From NCBI GenBank assembly GCA_937625935.1, contig OW569350.1:434001-498000 (forward strand): a DNA stretch of 64,000 nt, read 5' to 3'. The notes under the pieces were generated by a model. It made no database searches. It was not told where the DNA came from and saw only the letters and a list, made by a program, of their open reading frames with translations. This document shows, in pieces, positions 21,069-31,544 of this stretch. Numbering within the stretch: the first letter of the stretch is position 1; every line of letters begins with the position of its first letter. The stretch comes from Tetramitus jugosus. Taxonomy: Eukaryota > Heterolobosea > Eutetramitea > Acrasida > Vahlkampfiidae. The translations under genes were made by a program, and so were the position numbers.

Positions 21069-21310
21069 GATGATGACGAAAATTTTAATCGATGTCGAAG
21101 GTGATGAGTGGGAAAAAAATTCTCGTTTTTGATTTGTGTTGTTGAGACGGTGTTTTTTTGCGTGTGAAGAGATTACAACGAGAAAAGGCAATTTTCTCCG
21201 AGTGGGTTTTCCCTACTAAAAATACAAGGAGTTGCTTGTATTAATTTGACGAGAGGTCGGTTGACTGAGAATGAAGATTGATCAAAATCACTGAAGAAAA
21301 GAGATTAATT
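21069..21310. promoter_or_regulatory. Divergent region uL15m / lipin
   Basis: 242 bp between the two ATGs. The lipin frame is open from 21275 but has no ATG before 21311. No clear acceptor for an upstream exon is visible, although the lipin N-terminus appears short. Confidence 0.4.
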
Positions 21311-22768
21311 ATGTCATGTATTGATGTCATTGTGTGCAAAAGGAAGGATGGATCACTGAAGAGTTCACCCTTCTTTGTCCGTTTTTCGAATCGAAATGAA
21401 CTGCCACACTTACAAAGCTTACATATCAAGCTCAATGGTAGCTTAGTGGCCATGAAGAACTACAAACTCGTGTTGAAGAGTGGAGAGAAATTTGCATTCT
21501 TTCAGAAACGGCATCCTTCCCGTGGTCAATCAAAACCCACATCGAGCAATACATCTTTGCCATCACAGACCGAAGACAAACAAGAATCTTTGTTGGACAA
21601 GAAGAATTTTAATAGCAAAGAAGAGAGTCAAGAAAAGGATTCTTCAAATGTTCAACATCACGACGAGCCTGAAACTGTCCCTGTCATCACTTTTACTGAT
21701 CCCGAGTCTGAAGACAATACTATCGTGAGGGATGACATCGAGATGAAGAACGTAAATGAGAGATATGGTAATAAGAACGATTGGAAGGAGAAACGAGATA
21801 CGATAAGACTCTATCATAGTGATAGTGAGAGCACGAACACAAAGTCTACTGCCGTTGTGAGAAAACCTTCTTCGAACAAGAATGACAATCCAGATCAGAA
21901 TCGATCACCACTTGGAAATGCTATGTACAACGTGTATGAGAGAATGAGAGAACGATGGCTTCACACCATTGACTCACTCAGGTTACCAGAAGAGTTTACA
22001 ACACCTCCTGATGAATTGTTGCAAAGGTTAGACCTTAGCAAGGAGGTCAACAATGTTAGTTTTGTTTCAAAGGAAGAAATTTTGCATGGACGAATATTTG
22101 TATGGGACGAAGATTGTAAAATAGTGGTTTCCGACATTGATGGAACGATTACAAAGAGTGATATCGTTGGTCAATTGGCGACAAGATTATTGGGGATGCA
22201 GTACACTCATCCAGGAGTTGCCACTCTCTTTCACAATATTAGTGAAAAAGGATACAAATTCGTGTATGTAACAGTGAGATCAATCAGTCAGTCAAACTTT
22301 ACGAAGGACTATCTGGTGCGTGTAAGAGAGGGTAAAACATCTCTTCCACTTGGTCCAGTAATCTTACCACCTGTTGCAGGGAGCTCAATCGTTCGTTGGA
22401 GAATGCCAACCGAATTCAAAGTTCCTATTCTGTCGAGGATAAAGGAGTTATGGCCTAGGAATCCATTTGTCGCTGGATGGGGCAATAGAGAAACGGATGC
22501 CCTCGCTTACATTTCAGTAGGAATTGATCCTGCGAAGTGTTGGATTATACATGGCAATGGAGAAGTAGTTGCCCATGATGGAGGTTTGAATCTCAAACAC
22601 AAACATCGAAGATTTGCTTCTTACTCATATCTCGCAGAAAATTGGAGACACCTTCAGTTGACAGAGGACGATGTGAAGGAGAAGGAGCACGTGGTAGCTG
22701 ATATTGAAAGTAAGACTGACTTGGAACGATTATCTGATTCGTTTGTGCCTGCTCCTGAAACAGAATAA
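21311..22768 (+). CDS. LPIN: Lipin, phosphatidate phosphatase
   Basis: About 485 aa. Lipin dephosphorylates phosphatidate to diacylglycerol with Mg2+. The N-LIP domain opens at once with MSCIDVIVCKRKDGSLKSSPF, and a charged disordered linker fills residues 65-230. The C-terminal LNS2/HAD domain carries the catalytic DIDGT motif (near residues 275-279), followed by the THPGVATLF region, YVTVRSISQ and FVAGWGNRETDALAY, all lipin hallmarks. Compared with the family, the roughly 30 N-terminal residues forming the membrane-binding amphipathic helix are missing. Either an upstream exon was not found or the protein is truly short. AATAAA overlaps the stop codon. Confidence 0.93.
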   Translation: MSCIDVIVCKRKDGSLKSSPFFVRFSNRNELPHLQSLHIKLNGSLVAMKNYKLVLKSGEKFAFFQKRHPSRGQSKPTSSNTSLPSQTEDKQESLLDKKNFNSKEESQEKDSSNVQHHDEPETVPVITFTDPESEDNTIVRDDIEMKNVNERYGNKNDWKEKRDTIRLYHSDSESTNTKSTAVVRKPSSNKNDNPDQNRSPLGNAMYNVYERMRERWLHTIDSLRLPEEFTTPPDELLQRLDLSKEVNNVSFVSKEEILHGRIFVWDEDCKIVVSDIDGTITKSDIVGQLATRLLGMQYTHPGVATLFHNISEKGYKFVYVTVRSISQSNFTKDYLVRVREGKTSLPLGPVILPPVAGSSIVRWRMPTEFKVPILSRIKELWPRNPFVAGWGNRETDALAYISVGIDPAKCWIIHGNGEVVAHDGGLNLKHKHRRFASYSYLAENWRHLQLTEDDVKEKEHVVADIESKTDLERLSDSFVPAPETE

Positions 22769-22946
22769 AGTTTTATTAAAGTTTTATTCATGACTATTGT
22801 TGATTAAGCTCCTGAAAGTCAATTTCCATGGAAATATGCGCAAGCAACGACTAATGTTTGTGAACCAACATAAAACTTTGGTTCTGTACTTGGATTGAGC
22901 ACCCAAGCACTAGTTTTCAGACCAATGAGGAATACCACATTCGCAC

Positions 22947-24575
22947 CTATCTCTTAGAATTCAAAACCATTTGAAGCATGTTCAACATGGATATGACCAA
23001 GTTCACAACCAGTAATATTGTGAAAAATCTGCATAGTTTGTGATAGGCATCCTTAAACTTGGAGGGCACTACCGAGAAGTAATATTTCATCGATAGATAG
23101 ATAAATATGGCCTCATAAACCTTTGCACCATCCAGCATGTAGACCGGAGCTAAATTCAAGAGTGCCAAAGCACTTGATAGAGCAAAGATGTACCGGCAAA
23201 GTTTCTCGAGGACAGCTAGCGTATTCAGTGAAAGAATACCAGAGAGTGGCGATATGACTCTAAAGTGAGATGTTTCAACTTGCTGATACAGAGAAGGTAT
23301 TGTTCCAAAGTAGATCACGTCAGGATCCTCGTCTGACTCCTGGAACCGGAAAACCTTGATTCTTATCAAATGTTCTCTGGACTCCTCCTGCACTGGTTCA
23401 TCACCATCCTGTTGCATTGGAGCAACACAAATGTCATCTTCGTTTTCGCACTGCTTGATACATGGCGTGTACTTTGTTACATCTCTAGCAATCATGCATG
23501 TTCTGTGAAACTCTGGTCCAGAGGACAAAAATGCTTCATCTTTGACATCGAAACACAATTGACGTTCGTGCATCTTTGAACAACAAGCATCTCCAAAAGT
23601 TTTATAACTCTCTGTCAAAACTTTTCTTGGTACACAGTATCCGTCATGCTGTTGCATCATTTCTGTGAGACACTTTGTCCATGCTTCCTGATTTGGTGTA
23701 GCACAGTGTCCCACAGCAGTAATATAAGCTGATTGTCCATGCAAAAGATCCTTCAATGGACTATCGTCATCAATACGCTCCACGAACACTCCATCATGGC
23801 CATTCATCACCTCCAGATTTGTCTCAATCAGCGACGTTGGATAACCAGAAGAGCAGAAAAACAACATGATGACGAGAACAATCAAGCACAGGACAATGTT
23901 GTGCCAAGCACCAGCACAAAATATTCTCAATCGTCCAAGAAACGATGACCGATTCAAATCCATTGTTGGCAACACTACATAGGCACTCGGAAACATAAAG
24001 AACAAGTTGAATCCAACAGCATCGGTGCGAATCTTGTCAGCTGCAGCAGCAATCGCATGTCCAAACTCATGAACCACTGCACAAATAAACAGAGCAATAA
24101 TCATGTGAGGAATGTCTCCAACAGGCACATTCACACCTGGTATCAACATGACCAGTGACATGTCAGTAGAACTTGGTTGATGTTGCAACACATCTGTGCC
24201 ATTGGCCGCTGGTACACTTGGACCAAATATTGTGTTTCCAGTGTCGATTCCAAGAATGGATGCCATTGCGCCCATCTTTGTAACCACAAAATAAACCACA
24301 TGACCAACGAGAAACAAGCTGCACACCACAGATAAGATCAATGATATCAATGTACCGACATTGAACCATATCCGTAGTGCCTTTTGATACTTTTGACCTA
24401 GTTTCATCAACACACCTGAGAACTTGTCAGTTTCGTAGCCAACAGATCCCAGTGAGTGTGTACATGATGTTTGATCCAATACTTTTTGATATGTTTTTTC
24501 ACCCAGGACATATTTTACAATGGTGAATGGCACCCATAACAGTGCCAATAGACAAATGAACAATAATGTGTACAT
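22947..24575 (-). CDS. MBTPS2: Membrane-bound transcription factor site-2 protease
   Basis: 542 aa, one exon. This polytopic intramembrane zinc metalloprotease has HEFGH at residues 169-173 inside a hydrophobic segment, and the second zinc-ligand motif LDGA in a later helix after NLAPVYM. A large Cys-rich luminal domain lies between them (roughly residues 270-400, with many paired cysteines such as DACCSK and CIKQCEN). This layout matches the eukaryotic ER/Golgi S2P that releases SREBP- and ATF6-like factors. A substrate cannot be deduced. Lipin is the convergent neighbour, so two lipid-homeostasis genes are adjacent, which may be chance. Confidence 0.92.
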   Translation of the reverse strand: MYTLLFICLLALLWVPFTIVKYVLGEKTYQKVLDQTSCTHSLGSVGYETDKFSGVLMKLGQKYQKALRIWFNVGTLISLILSVVCSLFLVGHVVYFVVTKMGAMASILGIDTGNTIFGPSVPAANGTDVLQHQPSSTDMSLVMLIPGVNVPVGDIPHMIIALFICAVVHEFGHAIAAAADKIRTDAVGFNLFFMFPSAYVVLPTMDLNRSSFLGRLRIFCAGAWHNIVLCLIVLVIMLFFCSSGYPTSLIETNLEVMNGHDGVFVERIDDDSPLKDLLHGQSAYITAVGHCATPNQEAWTKCLTEMMQQHDGYCVPRKVLTESYKTFGDACCSKMHERQLCFDVKDEAFLSSGPEFHRTCMIARDVTKYTPCIKQCENEDDICVAPMQQDGDEPVQEESREHLIRIKVFRFQESDEDPDVIYFGTIPSLYQQVETSHFRVISPLSGILSLNTLAVLEKLCRYIFALSSALALLNLAPVYMLDGAKVYEAIFIYLSMKYYFSVVPSKFKDAYHKLCRFFTILLVVNLVISMLNMLQMVLNSKR

Positions 24576-24904
24576 GATTCTCTCAGTATTATTTCAATAA
24601 ATTCTTCGCTTCTTCTCGATGGAGTAATGATGATTTAACAACTATGTTGCTCTCGCAATATTTATTATCGTCTGTAACAACAGTTGTTATGTTGAATGTA
24701 AATGTACAGTAGTATTCTCTCTCGTACAAAGACTCGCCTGTTTGTGATTTGAATTCGTTGTTTATCCCTCACACAAACGAACCCGACAAATTACACGTTT
24801 GCTCAAATTTTGATTTTGAGAGAACTTACGTGTTTTTGGAGGAGAATGCGGAGAAATAAGTGAATCTCCGTTTTCCTTGTTCAACCAAGTGCGACAGATT
24901 GTGT
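24576..24904. other. Intergenic region, S2P promoter (329 bp)
   Basis: AT-rich gap between two genes on the reverse strand. It contains the S2P promoter and 5' UTR and the bromodomain gene 3' UTR. No motif, repeat or RNA gene was recognised. Confidence 0.45.
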
Positions 24905-27900
24905 TTAGCCTGCCAGCAGAACATCACCGTCTTCATCTACCATGGGTATCGCAAAGTCAGTCATCATCTTGGTCAGCTCGTCATATCCTTCCTTCAACTG
25001 AGTAGGACTTTGGTTCTCTGAATCGAGCTCGAACACAGATCCATCAGAACCATCACCATTATCGCCATTATTATCAGTCATCAGACTGAGAAGCGAAGTG
25101 TTGTTTAGTTGAACCAAAGATCGACGAGCAAGAATATTCTGGAGAGTAACTTCTTCTTGATCTTTCTCAGATTCTCCAGCACGCTTCAAGCTAAGCATCT
25201 GGAACATGTCTGACGAGCGCAGACACTCTTCAATAGATGCGTTGCTAATTTGTTCGAATTCACCATGTGTCATCTTACCTATACAGTCGGTTTTCCTTTT
25301 AACAAGCATTTGTATCTTAGGGATAACTCTAATTGGCCTATATGATAATGCAGGTTGTTGAATGGAAAAGGGTTGTACCTGAGTCATAGGTGTCATAACC
25401 TTCTGAATCATCTGTCCACTCATCGACAATGGTGTAACTGGTCCTTGACCCAGAGTAAAGGAGCTGGATGGCACGACTGTGTTTGCACCTTGAAAGAGTT
25501 GAGACATTATTGGCACACTAGTAGAGGCAGAAGGAACAGCAAAGGGAAGTGGAGAATGGGAAAGAGGTGGGATAGTTGGCTGGGGCAGCACCTGCGGAAT
25601 GAACTCATACAATGGAAACTCTCCTGGTCTACATAGAGGTGGATCAAGTATCTCCAATGGGACAGTGGCGACTTCAGACAAAGGACAGTAGCTCTTAAAG
25701 CTCTGTAATGGTTTCTTCTGCATCTGATTGATATTGTTCGCAGCAATAACCAAGTTCTTGTAGTTTTGTATCTGTTGTTTTTCATTGAGGTCAGAGGAGC
25801 TAGTCATTGAGCGAACTCTACTTTGAGGTTGTGTAGAGCTGCGTGGCTTGGCTCGCGACGGTCTTGACTTATCTGTCTTTTTAACCAATCTGGACCTAAT
25901 CTCCTCGATTTTCTTCTCTCCAAATTTAAGAAGTCTTTGGACCTCCTTGACAACATTTGACTTTGATTCATTAATGGTCATAACGTTATCACATAAAAGT
26001 TTAAAATCTTCCTCAAACAACGTGAGTTTCTTATACTTCTTGTTACTCATTTCAGCGAGACCTAAACAAGCCAAATCTGCTTGACCTTCGTTTGTTTCTA
26101 CTTGTAGTAGATACTGATTACTATCCTCTTCTATCAAGCAGTGAATTAACTCAGTAATAGTCTCTGACATGGGCCGAGCACCATTTTTTGAAATAGTTTT
26201 AGGAGTCATGACTGGTACTTTCTCCTGTTGCTTTGCTGGAACCTCTGGTTTGATCTCATCAGGTTCTTCGGGTTGTGTAGCTTCATTCGCTTGACCAGCA
26301 ACCTCATCTATTAATGCTTGTTCAACCTTTTGAGGTTTATAGTGGGAAACGCTTTCAAAATGCTGTAAGACCTTCGAACTGTCTATTGGGCTCTCCTTGA
26401 CTAAAATGTAGTACAAATCTTTCTTCCATCTTCTAAAGACACGAAGCAATCGATTAGCCTCTTTAAAATACACTGAACTTGAGGTGTTAAACTTTTTTGC
26501 GTTTGCAAAAACCAGCTCGATATCCTCCTCGAACAGCCTCCAATTATTTGAGTACAAATCCTGTGAAATATTTTTCTCAATAGTTGAAAAGTCCATTGGC
26601 TTTTCAATTGTGTCAGTGTATCCGGGAACTCCCTCAACTGGATAGAGGAATATTTGATAGACATCCGCCTCTTGAAGTTTTTTCAAGAATGAGGACTGTA
26701 AACTCTTCAGAACGTCATCATCCATCGGGGGTAAATCGAGTTCATTCGCTGGAGGCGGTCTCTGGCCATACTTTCTCTTCACAGAGGATGGTCGCTTTGG
26801 AGTTGTACTTGAAGATGCTGATTCATCATGTGACTCATCATCCTCGTCCTCATCTGCAGCTTTGGTATGACCTCGCTTCTGGGCACCCCTAGTTTCAGGT
26901 ACAGACTCCTGCTTCATTGGTGTTTCAATCGCTTTCTCCTTTTTTGTTTTAGCCTTGGCGGGTGTGGAAGACGCAACTTGTGGCTCAGCACTCTTTTTCG
27001 GTACACTAGCAGCCTCTGAAGCAGCATGGTGTAACTGTATCGACTGTACAGTCGGATCGATCTTCTTAATCATGGCCTTTGCCTGCTTATGGAACAATGT
27101 AGAGGCAGCATTATACTTCGTAGCATTGACAAATATATTCAATAAACTAGCTCTAAAATCAGCCCAATTCTTAATATGGCCACCAGCAATCTTCTTCTTT
27201 AAGGTTTGGAAGTCAAGGGGGCGCTCGATCAACTGGTAGTACCCTGGAACAGAACTCTCAACAGGTTCATAAAATATGGCTTGTGAATCCAATTTTTTCA
27301 ACTCATCAATCACAAGATTAAACAACTTCTTCAATTGCGCTTGAGAGATATCTTCTTCTGAAGAACCTTCGTCCTCTGGTTCTGTGATAAGCGCTTTATC
27401 AGATATCTTCTTTAATAGTGACTCGGCTTCTTTGTCCAATCGCTGAGCTTCTTCATGAAATATTGTTTTTGGTGGATTAAATTGCATCGCATTCTTGAAC
27501 ATGACCACCAAATCACTCTATAGTAAAATATCAAATGGAAACAAATAACACACAAAGTTTGTTACTATCGACACCTCTGCAGCCATTATCACCACCTAAA
27601 TGCAATACAAAACACATACCTTAAAAGCACCAACATTCTTATACTTCAATTGACAAAGGTTGGACTTTAGAGTAGAGAGATCCATTGGACGCTTGATCAC
27701 AGAAGAATAACCAGGAACATCCACTTCACTTACAGGATAATGGAAAATCATCTGTGAATCTGATTCATAGAGCTTGTGTATTATTTTGATCAGGTCAGAA
27801 GAGAGAATAGACTGTGTGCCATGACTCGTTGTTTCATCCTCAAGTACAGTGCTACTACCACTGCCTTCGTCAGTTGTTTTGGATCTCTTTGATCGTTTAG

Positions 27901-28140
27901 TTGTTGAATTGCTACTGCTTGATGAAGCTTCTGCTGCATTGCTCACATCATTGTCATCATCCAACTCATCACGCTTTCTTTTCGTTTTTGAATCTGAATA
28001 TTTGAAAGAAAAATTTGATTTCAATAGGTTGGCGACATTTGTTGACGAAAAATGTTGATGCATGAAAATGTTTGCATACCTTCGTTCGCCTTTGTGCTGT
28101 TCTTTTTGCTTGTTGAGGTTTTCTTTCCCTTTTTGGTCAT
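24905..28140 (-). CDS. Multi-bromodomain chromatin protein (polybromo/BRD7-like)
   Basis: There are three exons, 28140-28080, 27993-27620 and 27517-24905, with introns of 86 and 102 bp; the product is about 1015 aa. Bromodomain 1 (residues 85-190) is split by intron 2 and rejoined in phase 0 (VGAFK + SDLVVMFKNAMQFNPP). Bromodomain 2 is near 203-303 (VPGYYQLIERPLDF, NATKYN). Bromodomain 3 is near 405-517 (VPGYTDTIEKPMDF, NAKKFN). A fourth, diverged copy near 597-690 keeps the helices but loses the acetyl-lysine Asn context. Basic linkers and a Pro-rich region follow. Tandem bromodomains suggest a polybromo/PBAF-like SWI/SNF subunit or a BRD7/9 relative. An E2F-like site lies about 200 bp upstream. 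Confidence 0.82.
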
Positions 28141-28614
28141 CTTATCAACAATTTCAGTCTGTGGTTGTAATTTGATCTGATAACTGAAAAAATGTGTCAG
28201 ACGGTGGTCGTGTGATGTGAAATGTCAAGGTTATCTTGTCGCAAGTGACAGAGGAAAGCGAGTGTTGTCGCCAAAAATTCCAACTTACATTTTTCGTAAC
28301 GATCACAAGAATGATTGTTTGATGAAAAAATGTGAGCGGTATTTCGCGCTTTTAAAAATTTGGAGGGAACAATAAGTCCGATACTCGACCCATCAACACA
28401 AAGTCCAAGATTCATGTCGTTCAGAATCTCACTCAATTCCACCTGTTTCATACCTCAATCCATGAAAGTTGTATTCTCGATTGCCGTTCCATTTTTCTTC
28501 GACCAATTTGAACTCTCGTCGTTGTAATGAATTTTTGAGTCAACCATTTTTTCACCGACACCAAAAGCACGCAAACAACAACACAACAACATCTATTGCT
28601 TGTTCAATTAGAAA
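28141..28614. promoter_or_regulatory. Divergent region, bromodomain gene / acyl-CoA synthetase-like gene (474 bp)
   Basis: TTTCGCGC, an exact E2F-type match, is at 28342-28349, and a near match (TCGCCAAA) is close to 28270. On the reverse strand an ATG frame (28451-28197, 84 codons) contains a GTAAGT donor. A TTTTTTCAG acceptor follows about 100 bp on, so a 5' UTR intron of the bromodomain transcript is possible. Splicing there does not extend the bromodomain frame. Confidence 0.45.
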
Positions 28615-30253
28615 ATGCTTTCACGTCAATTTTCCAGAAATTTGGTTAAGCCTTTTGTGAGAAACAACGGCTTGTTGTACTTGTAAGTGCAAGATCTTTG
28701 TGCATTTGATGTTTTCTCTGTCTGACCGTACAAATTTACTGAAAATCAATTTTTTGTTGTTTTAGGAGCACCAAACCATGCACCAAGTCCGCTTCAGTTG
28801 ATGCAACTCACTCTATTATCAAGTCTGACGCTAAACCAATTGAAAACACGATTGGATATGTTTTGTCATTGAACGCTCGAACCAACCCATACGCAAACGC
28901 TATCAAAGCACCACACCAACATTTTACATGGTCGTTTAACACATTGAAGAGACATGTTGAAGCCTTCGCAAATGGTGTCATAGAAATTGGCTTAAGGCCA
29001 GGTGATCGTCTTGGTCTCATTCAAGGAGCCAATGCTGAGAATGTATGTTTTGTGATGTGTGTGAAATAATGTCGAAGTGATTGTAGTTGTGAAGGTGATG
29101 ATGATGAAAATTGTGCATGATTGCTGTATTGACACTGTTATATTATTTCGTTTGTCATTTTGATTGCTATTTTTTCTACCTGTAGTTTGTTGCTTTGCTC
29201 GGTTGCGCCAAGGTTGGATCCAGTCTCGTCCAATTCCCAGAAGTCAAGTCAGCAAAGGACTTGGCCCGTTTTATTGAATTGTTCAGACCAAGAGTTTTGA
29301 TGATGCCAACAAAGGTTGGAAAGACAAACTATTTGAACATGCTTCACGAAGTTGTTCCAGAGTTCCAAAAGGGAGCATTCACTATTCCAGTGAAGAGCAA
29401 GCGTTTCCCATTTTTGAAGCAAATTTTGTTGACTGATGAGAAGGTTGCACCACAAGAGGGCACACAGAAATTTAAGGATATTTTGGTTTATGGACCGTTT
29501 GGATACTATGAAAACCCATTGCGCAGATTGGCTTTGAGCATTGATAAGGAAACACCTGCTCTTATCTTGTTGGACGGAACTGATCCAAACAAATCAACAC
29601 CTTATGTTTTCTCTCACAAAAACTTGCTGACTGCTGGTACCGCTCTTGCTACCAAGCTTGGATTGCAACAGGGAGATCGTGTCCTTGTTCCTAAATATTT
29701 GGAAGCTACTTTTGGTTCCGTTTTGGGTAACTTTGCATCATTCACTAGTGGTGCTACCTTAATATACCCAGGTGAGGAATATGACGCAACATCAACACTG
29801 AAGGCTGTCGCTGCTGAGAAGGCCAACGTTATTTTTGTTCAATCCAATGACTTGCAAGAAATTGTCAACTTGAAGGACATTGGTCAAATTGATTTGAGCT
29901 CTTTGAAGTTCATTGTCACCGATACAAACGTCAATGATTCTCTCTTGTCAAAGTTGCAAACCACCATACCAAATGCCTCTATTGTGAGAGTTGGTGGATT
30001 GGCACCAACAAGTGGCTTGTTCACCATTGATGGTGAAGTTGTTGCTAACACCGAGATCAAGATTACAAGACCACAAGACTCCAAGGTTGTCCATCATGAT
30101 ACATTCGGAGACTTGAAGGTGAAGGGAGACTTGGTTGCCAAGGGTGTTTGGAACGATATCGGTCTAATGAATCAAGATATTGACGAGGAAGGCTGGCTAA
30201 GCACTGGCAAGATTGCCAAGATCAGCAAGGACGGCCAAATCGTGCTCAAGTAA
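28615..30253 (+). CDS. Acyl-CoA synthetase-like mitochondrial pseudoenzyme
   Basis: There are three exons, 28615-28682, 28766-29042 and 29186-30253, with introns of 83 and 143 bp; the product is about 470 aa. The N-terminus MLSRQFSRNLVKPF is a mitochondrial presequence. The AMP-binding (ANL) fold is recognisable: FNTLKRHVEAFANGVIEIGLRPGDRLGL, then FVALLGCAKVG, then the HKNL helix. The ATP-binding loop, normally YTSGTTGxPKG, reads LLDGTDPNKSTPYVFSHKNL, losing the Ser/Thr/Gly core. The protein ends near GWLSTGKIAKISKDG, where the GRxKD hinge and catalytic C-terminal subdomain should start. Adenylation is therefore unlikely. Codon use and frame are intact, so a structural or binding role is inferred. 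Confidence 0.8.
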
Positions 30254-30375
30254 ACAGGGAGGGTTCCCGCTGTAAAAAACACAAATTATTAAATTTTTGG
30301 CCTATTCTCTCGAAGTTGACGTTTGACAGTGAAGTCTCCTCGTTTTTGAAAATCAACCGATATCAAACCAACATC

Positions 30376-31539
30376 ATGGAGCACTACCAATTATTGAGCA
30401 CGTTGCATGAGAGCGAAGCTGCCACTGTAAAATTGGCCAAGCATCGCAAAACTGGACAACGTTTCGTCATGAAGACCATCAGAGTTCCTTCGCAGGACTC
30501 TGACGATGATGACTCTGATTCGGACATTGGTGATGAGGATGCAGCACGAGTAGTTGTTGATGTTTCCGGGGGAGCATACGAGGACAGTAGCGATGATGAG
30601 TGTAGTGACGAAAACGATGAAAGTGTTGGAAATGGCGCAGCTGCCATATCGATATCAGTTGATCTGACAACACCTGGTCGCGACAAGACACAACGAGAGA
30701 GCGATCATCATGAAACGAGCCAATCAACGGTGGAGCCAAACGGAGAGGAAGACTTGGAGTTGAACAACAAGAATGTTCAAAAGTTTGAGAGAGATCGTGA
30801 CTCCATTCGATCGATTCAACAGGAAATATTGGTAATGCAGCAGATCAAGTCCTACAGTACGAAGACGGATGAGAACGGAGGACACGAGGGAACAAATCAC
30901 GTTATACAACTTCATGAGATATTGGAAGATTTGGATCATAATGCAATTGTTCTCGTTGAAGAGTATGTCTCGGGTGGTGATTTGTTGGATCTTGTCCAGG
31001 AAGGAAGAATACCGATTGATACAGTGAGAAAGTACTTTAGACAGATGTTGCTGGGAACTCAGTTCTTGCACAGAGCAGGCATCGCACACAGAGATATCAA
31101 GCTAGAGAATATATTAGTAGATCGAGAGAATGGTGTGTGTAAGCTCGCTGATTTTGGATTTGCAGGAATTATGTTTACAAGCAACAAAACAAAGAGGAGA
31201 TTGTTTTCAGATTTGGCTGGCACATTTTGTTATTTGAGTCCAGAGCAGCAACAAGTAATGGTATCTGATGGATCTTATGATGGAGAGTTAGTCGATGTAT
31301 GGAATTTGGGTTGCGTGTTGTACATGATGCTCACCGGGAGTAGTCCTTTTGAATCTGACGCCGATGAGGAAGAGGATGACCCAGCTGAAATTCGTCAAAA
31401 TATTATGGATCTAAGAGTCGATTTTGAATATAGAGTATTTACCAATGAACCAAGATTGAAACAGTTGTTGAGTGAGGGAATGCTCGTTTATGTTGATCAG
31501 AGATGGTCACTCCAAAAGGTCTTGGACTTCAAATGGTAA
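30376..31539 (+). CDS. Ser/Thr protein kinase (CAMK-like) with acidic insert
   Basis: 387 aa from the ATG at 30376; upstream frame codons lack an ATG. The glycine loop is degenerate (LHESEAATVKLAKHR), but the lysine strand FVMKTIR is kept. A roughly 110-residue acidic Ser/Asp-rich insertion (DSDDDDSDSD) separates it from helix C (IRSIQQEILVM). The catalytic loop HRDIKLENIL, DFGFA and the activation-segment GTFCYLSPEQ are intact, as is DVWNLGCVLYMMLTG. The HRDxKxEN form and short C-lobe suggest a CAMK/SNF1- or CHK1-like kinase; no regulatory domain follows. The stop codon lies inside AATAAA, 5 bp from the stop of the opposite gene. Confidence 0.88.
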   Translation: MEHYQLLSTLHESEAATVKLAKHRKTGQRFVMKTIRVPSQDSDDDDSDSDIGDEDAARVVVDVSGGAYEDSSDDECSDENDESVGNGAAAISISVDLTTPGRDKTQRESDHHETSQSTVEPNGEEDLELNNKNVQKFERDRDSIRSIQQEILVMQQIKSYSTKTDENGGHEGTNHVIQLHEILEDLDHNAIVLVEEYVSGGDLLDLVQEGRIPIDTVRKYFRQMLLGTQFLHRAGIAHRDIKLENILVDRENGVCKLADFGFAGIMFTSNKTKRRLFSDLAGTFCYLSPEQQQVMVSDGSYDGELVDVWNLGCVLYMMLTGSSPFESDADEEEDDPAEIRQNIMDLRVDFEYRVFTNEPRLKQLLSEGMLVYVDQRWSLQKVLDFKW

Positions 31540-31544
31540 ATAAA

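Noticed and set aside
28197-28451. 84-codon reverse frame as an independent gene
   Set aside because: No recognisable domain, and the internal GTAAGT donor suggests a 5' UTR exon or uORF instead; kept only as a finding.
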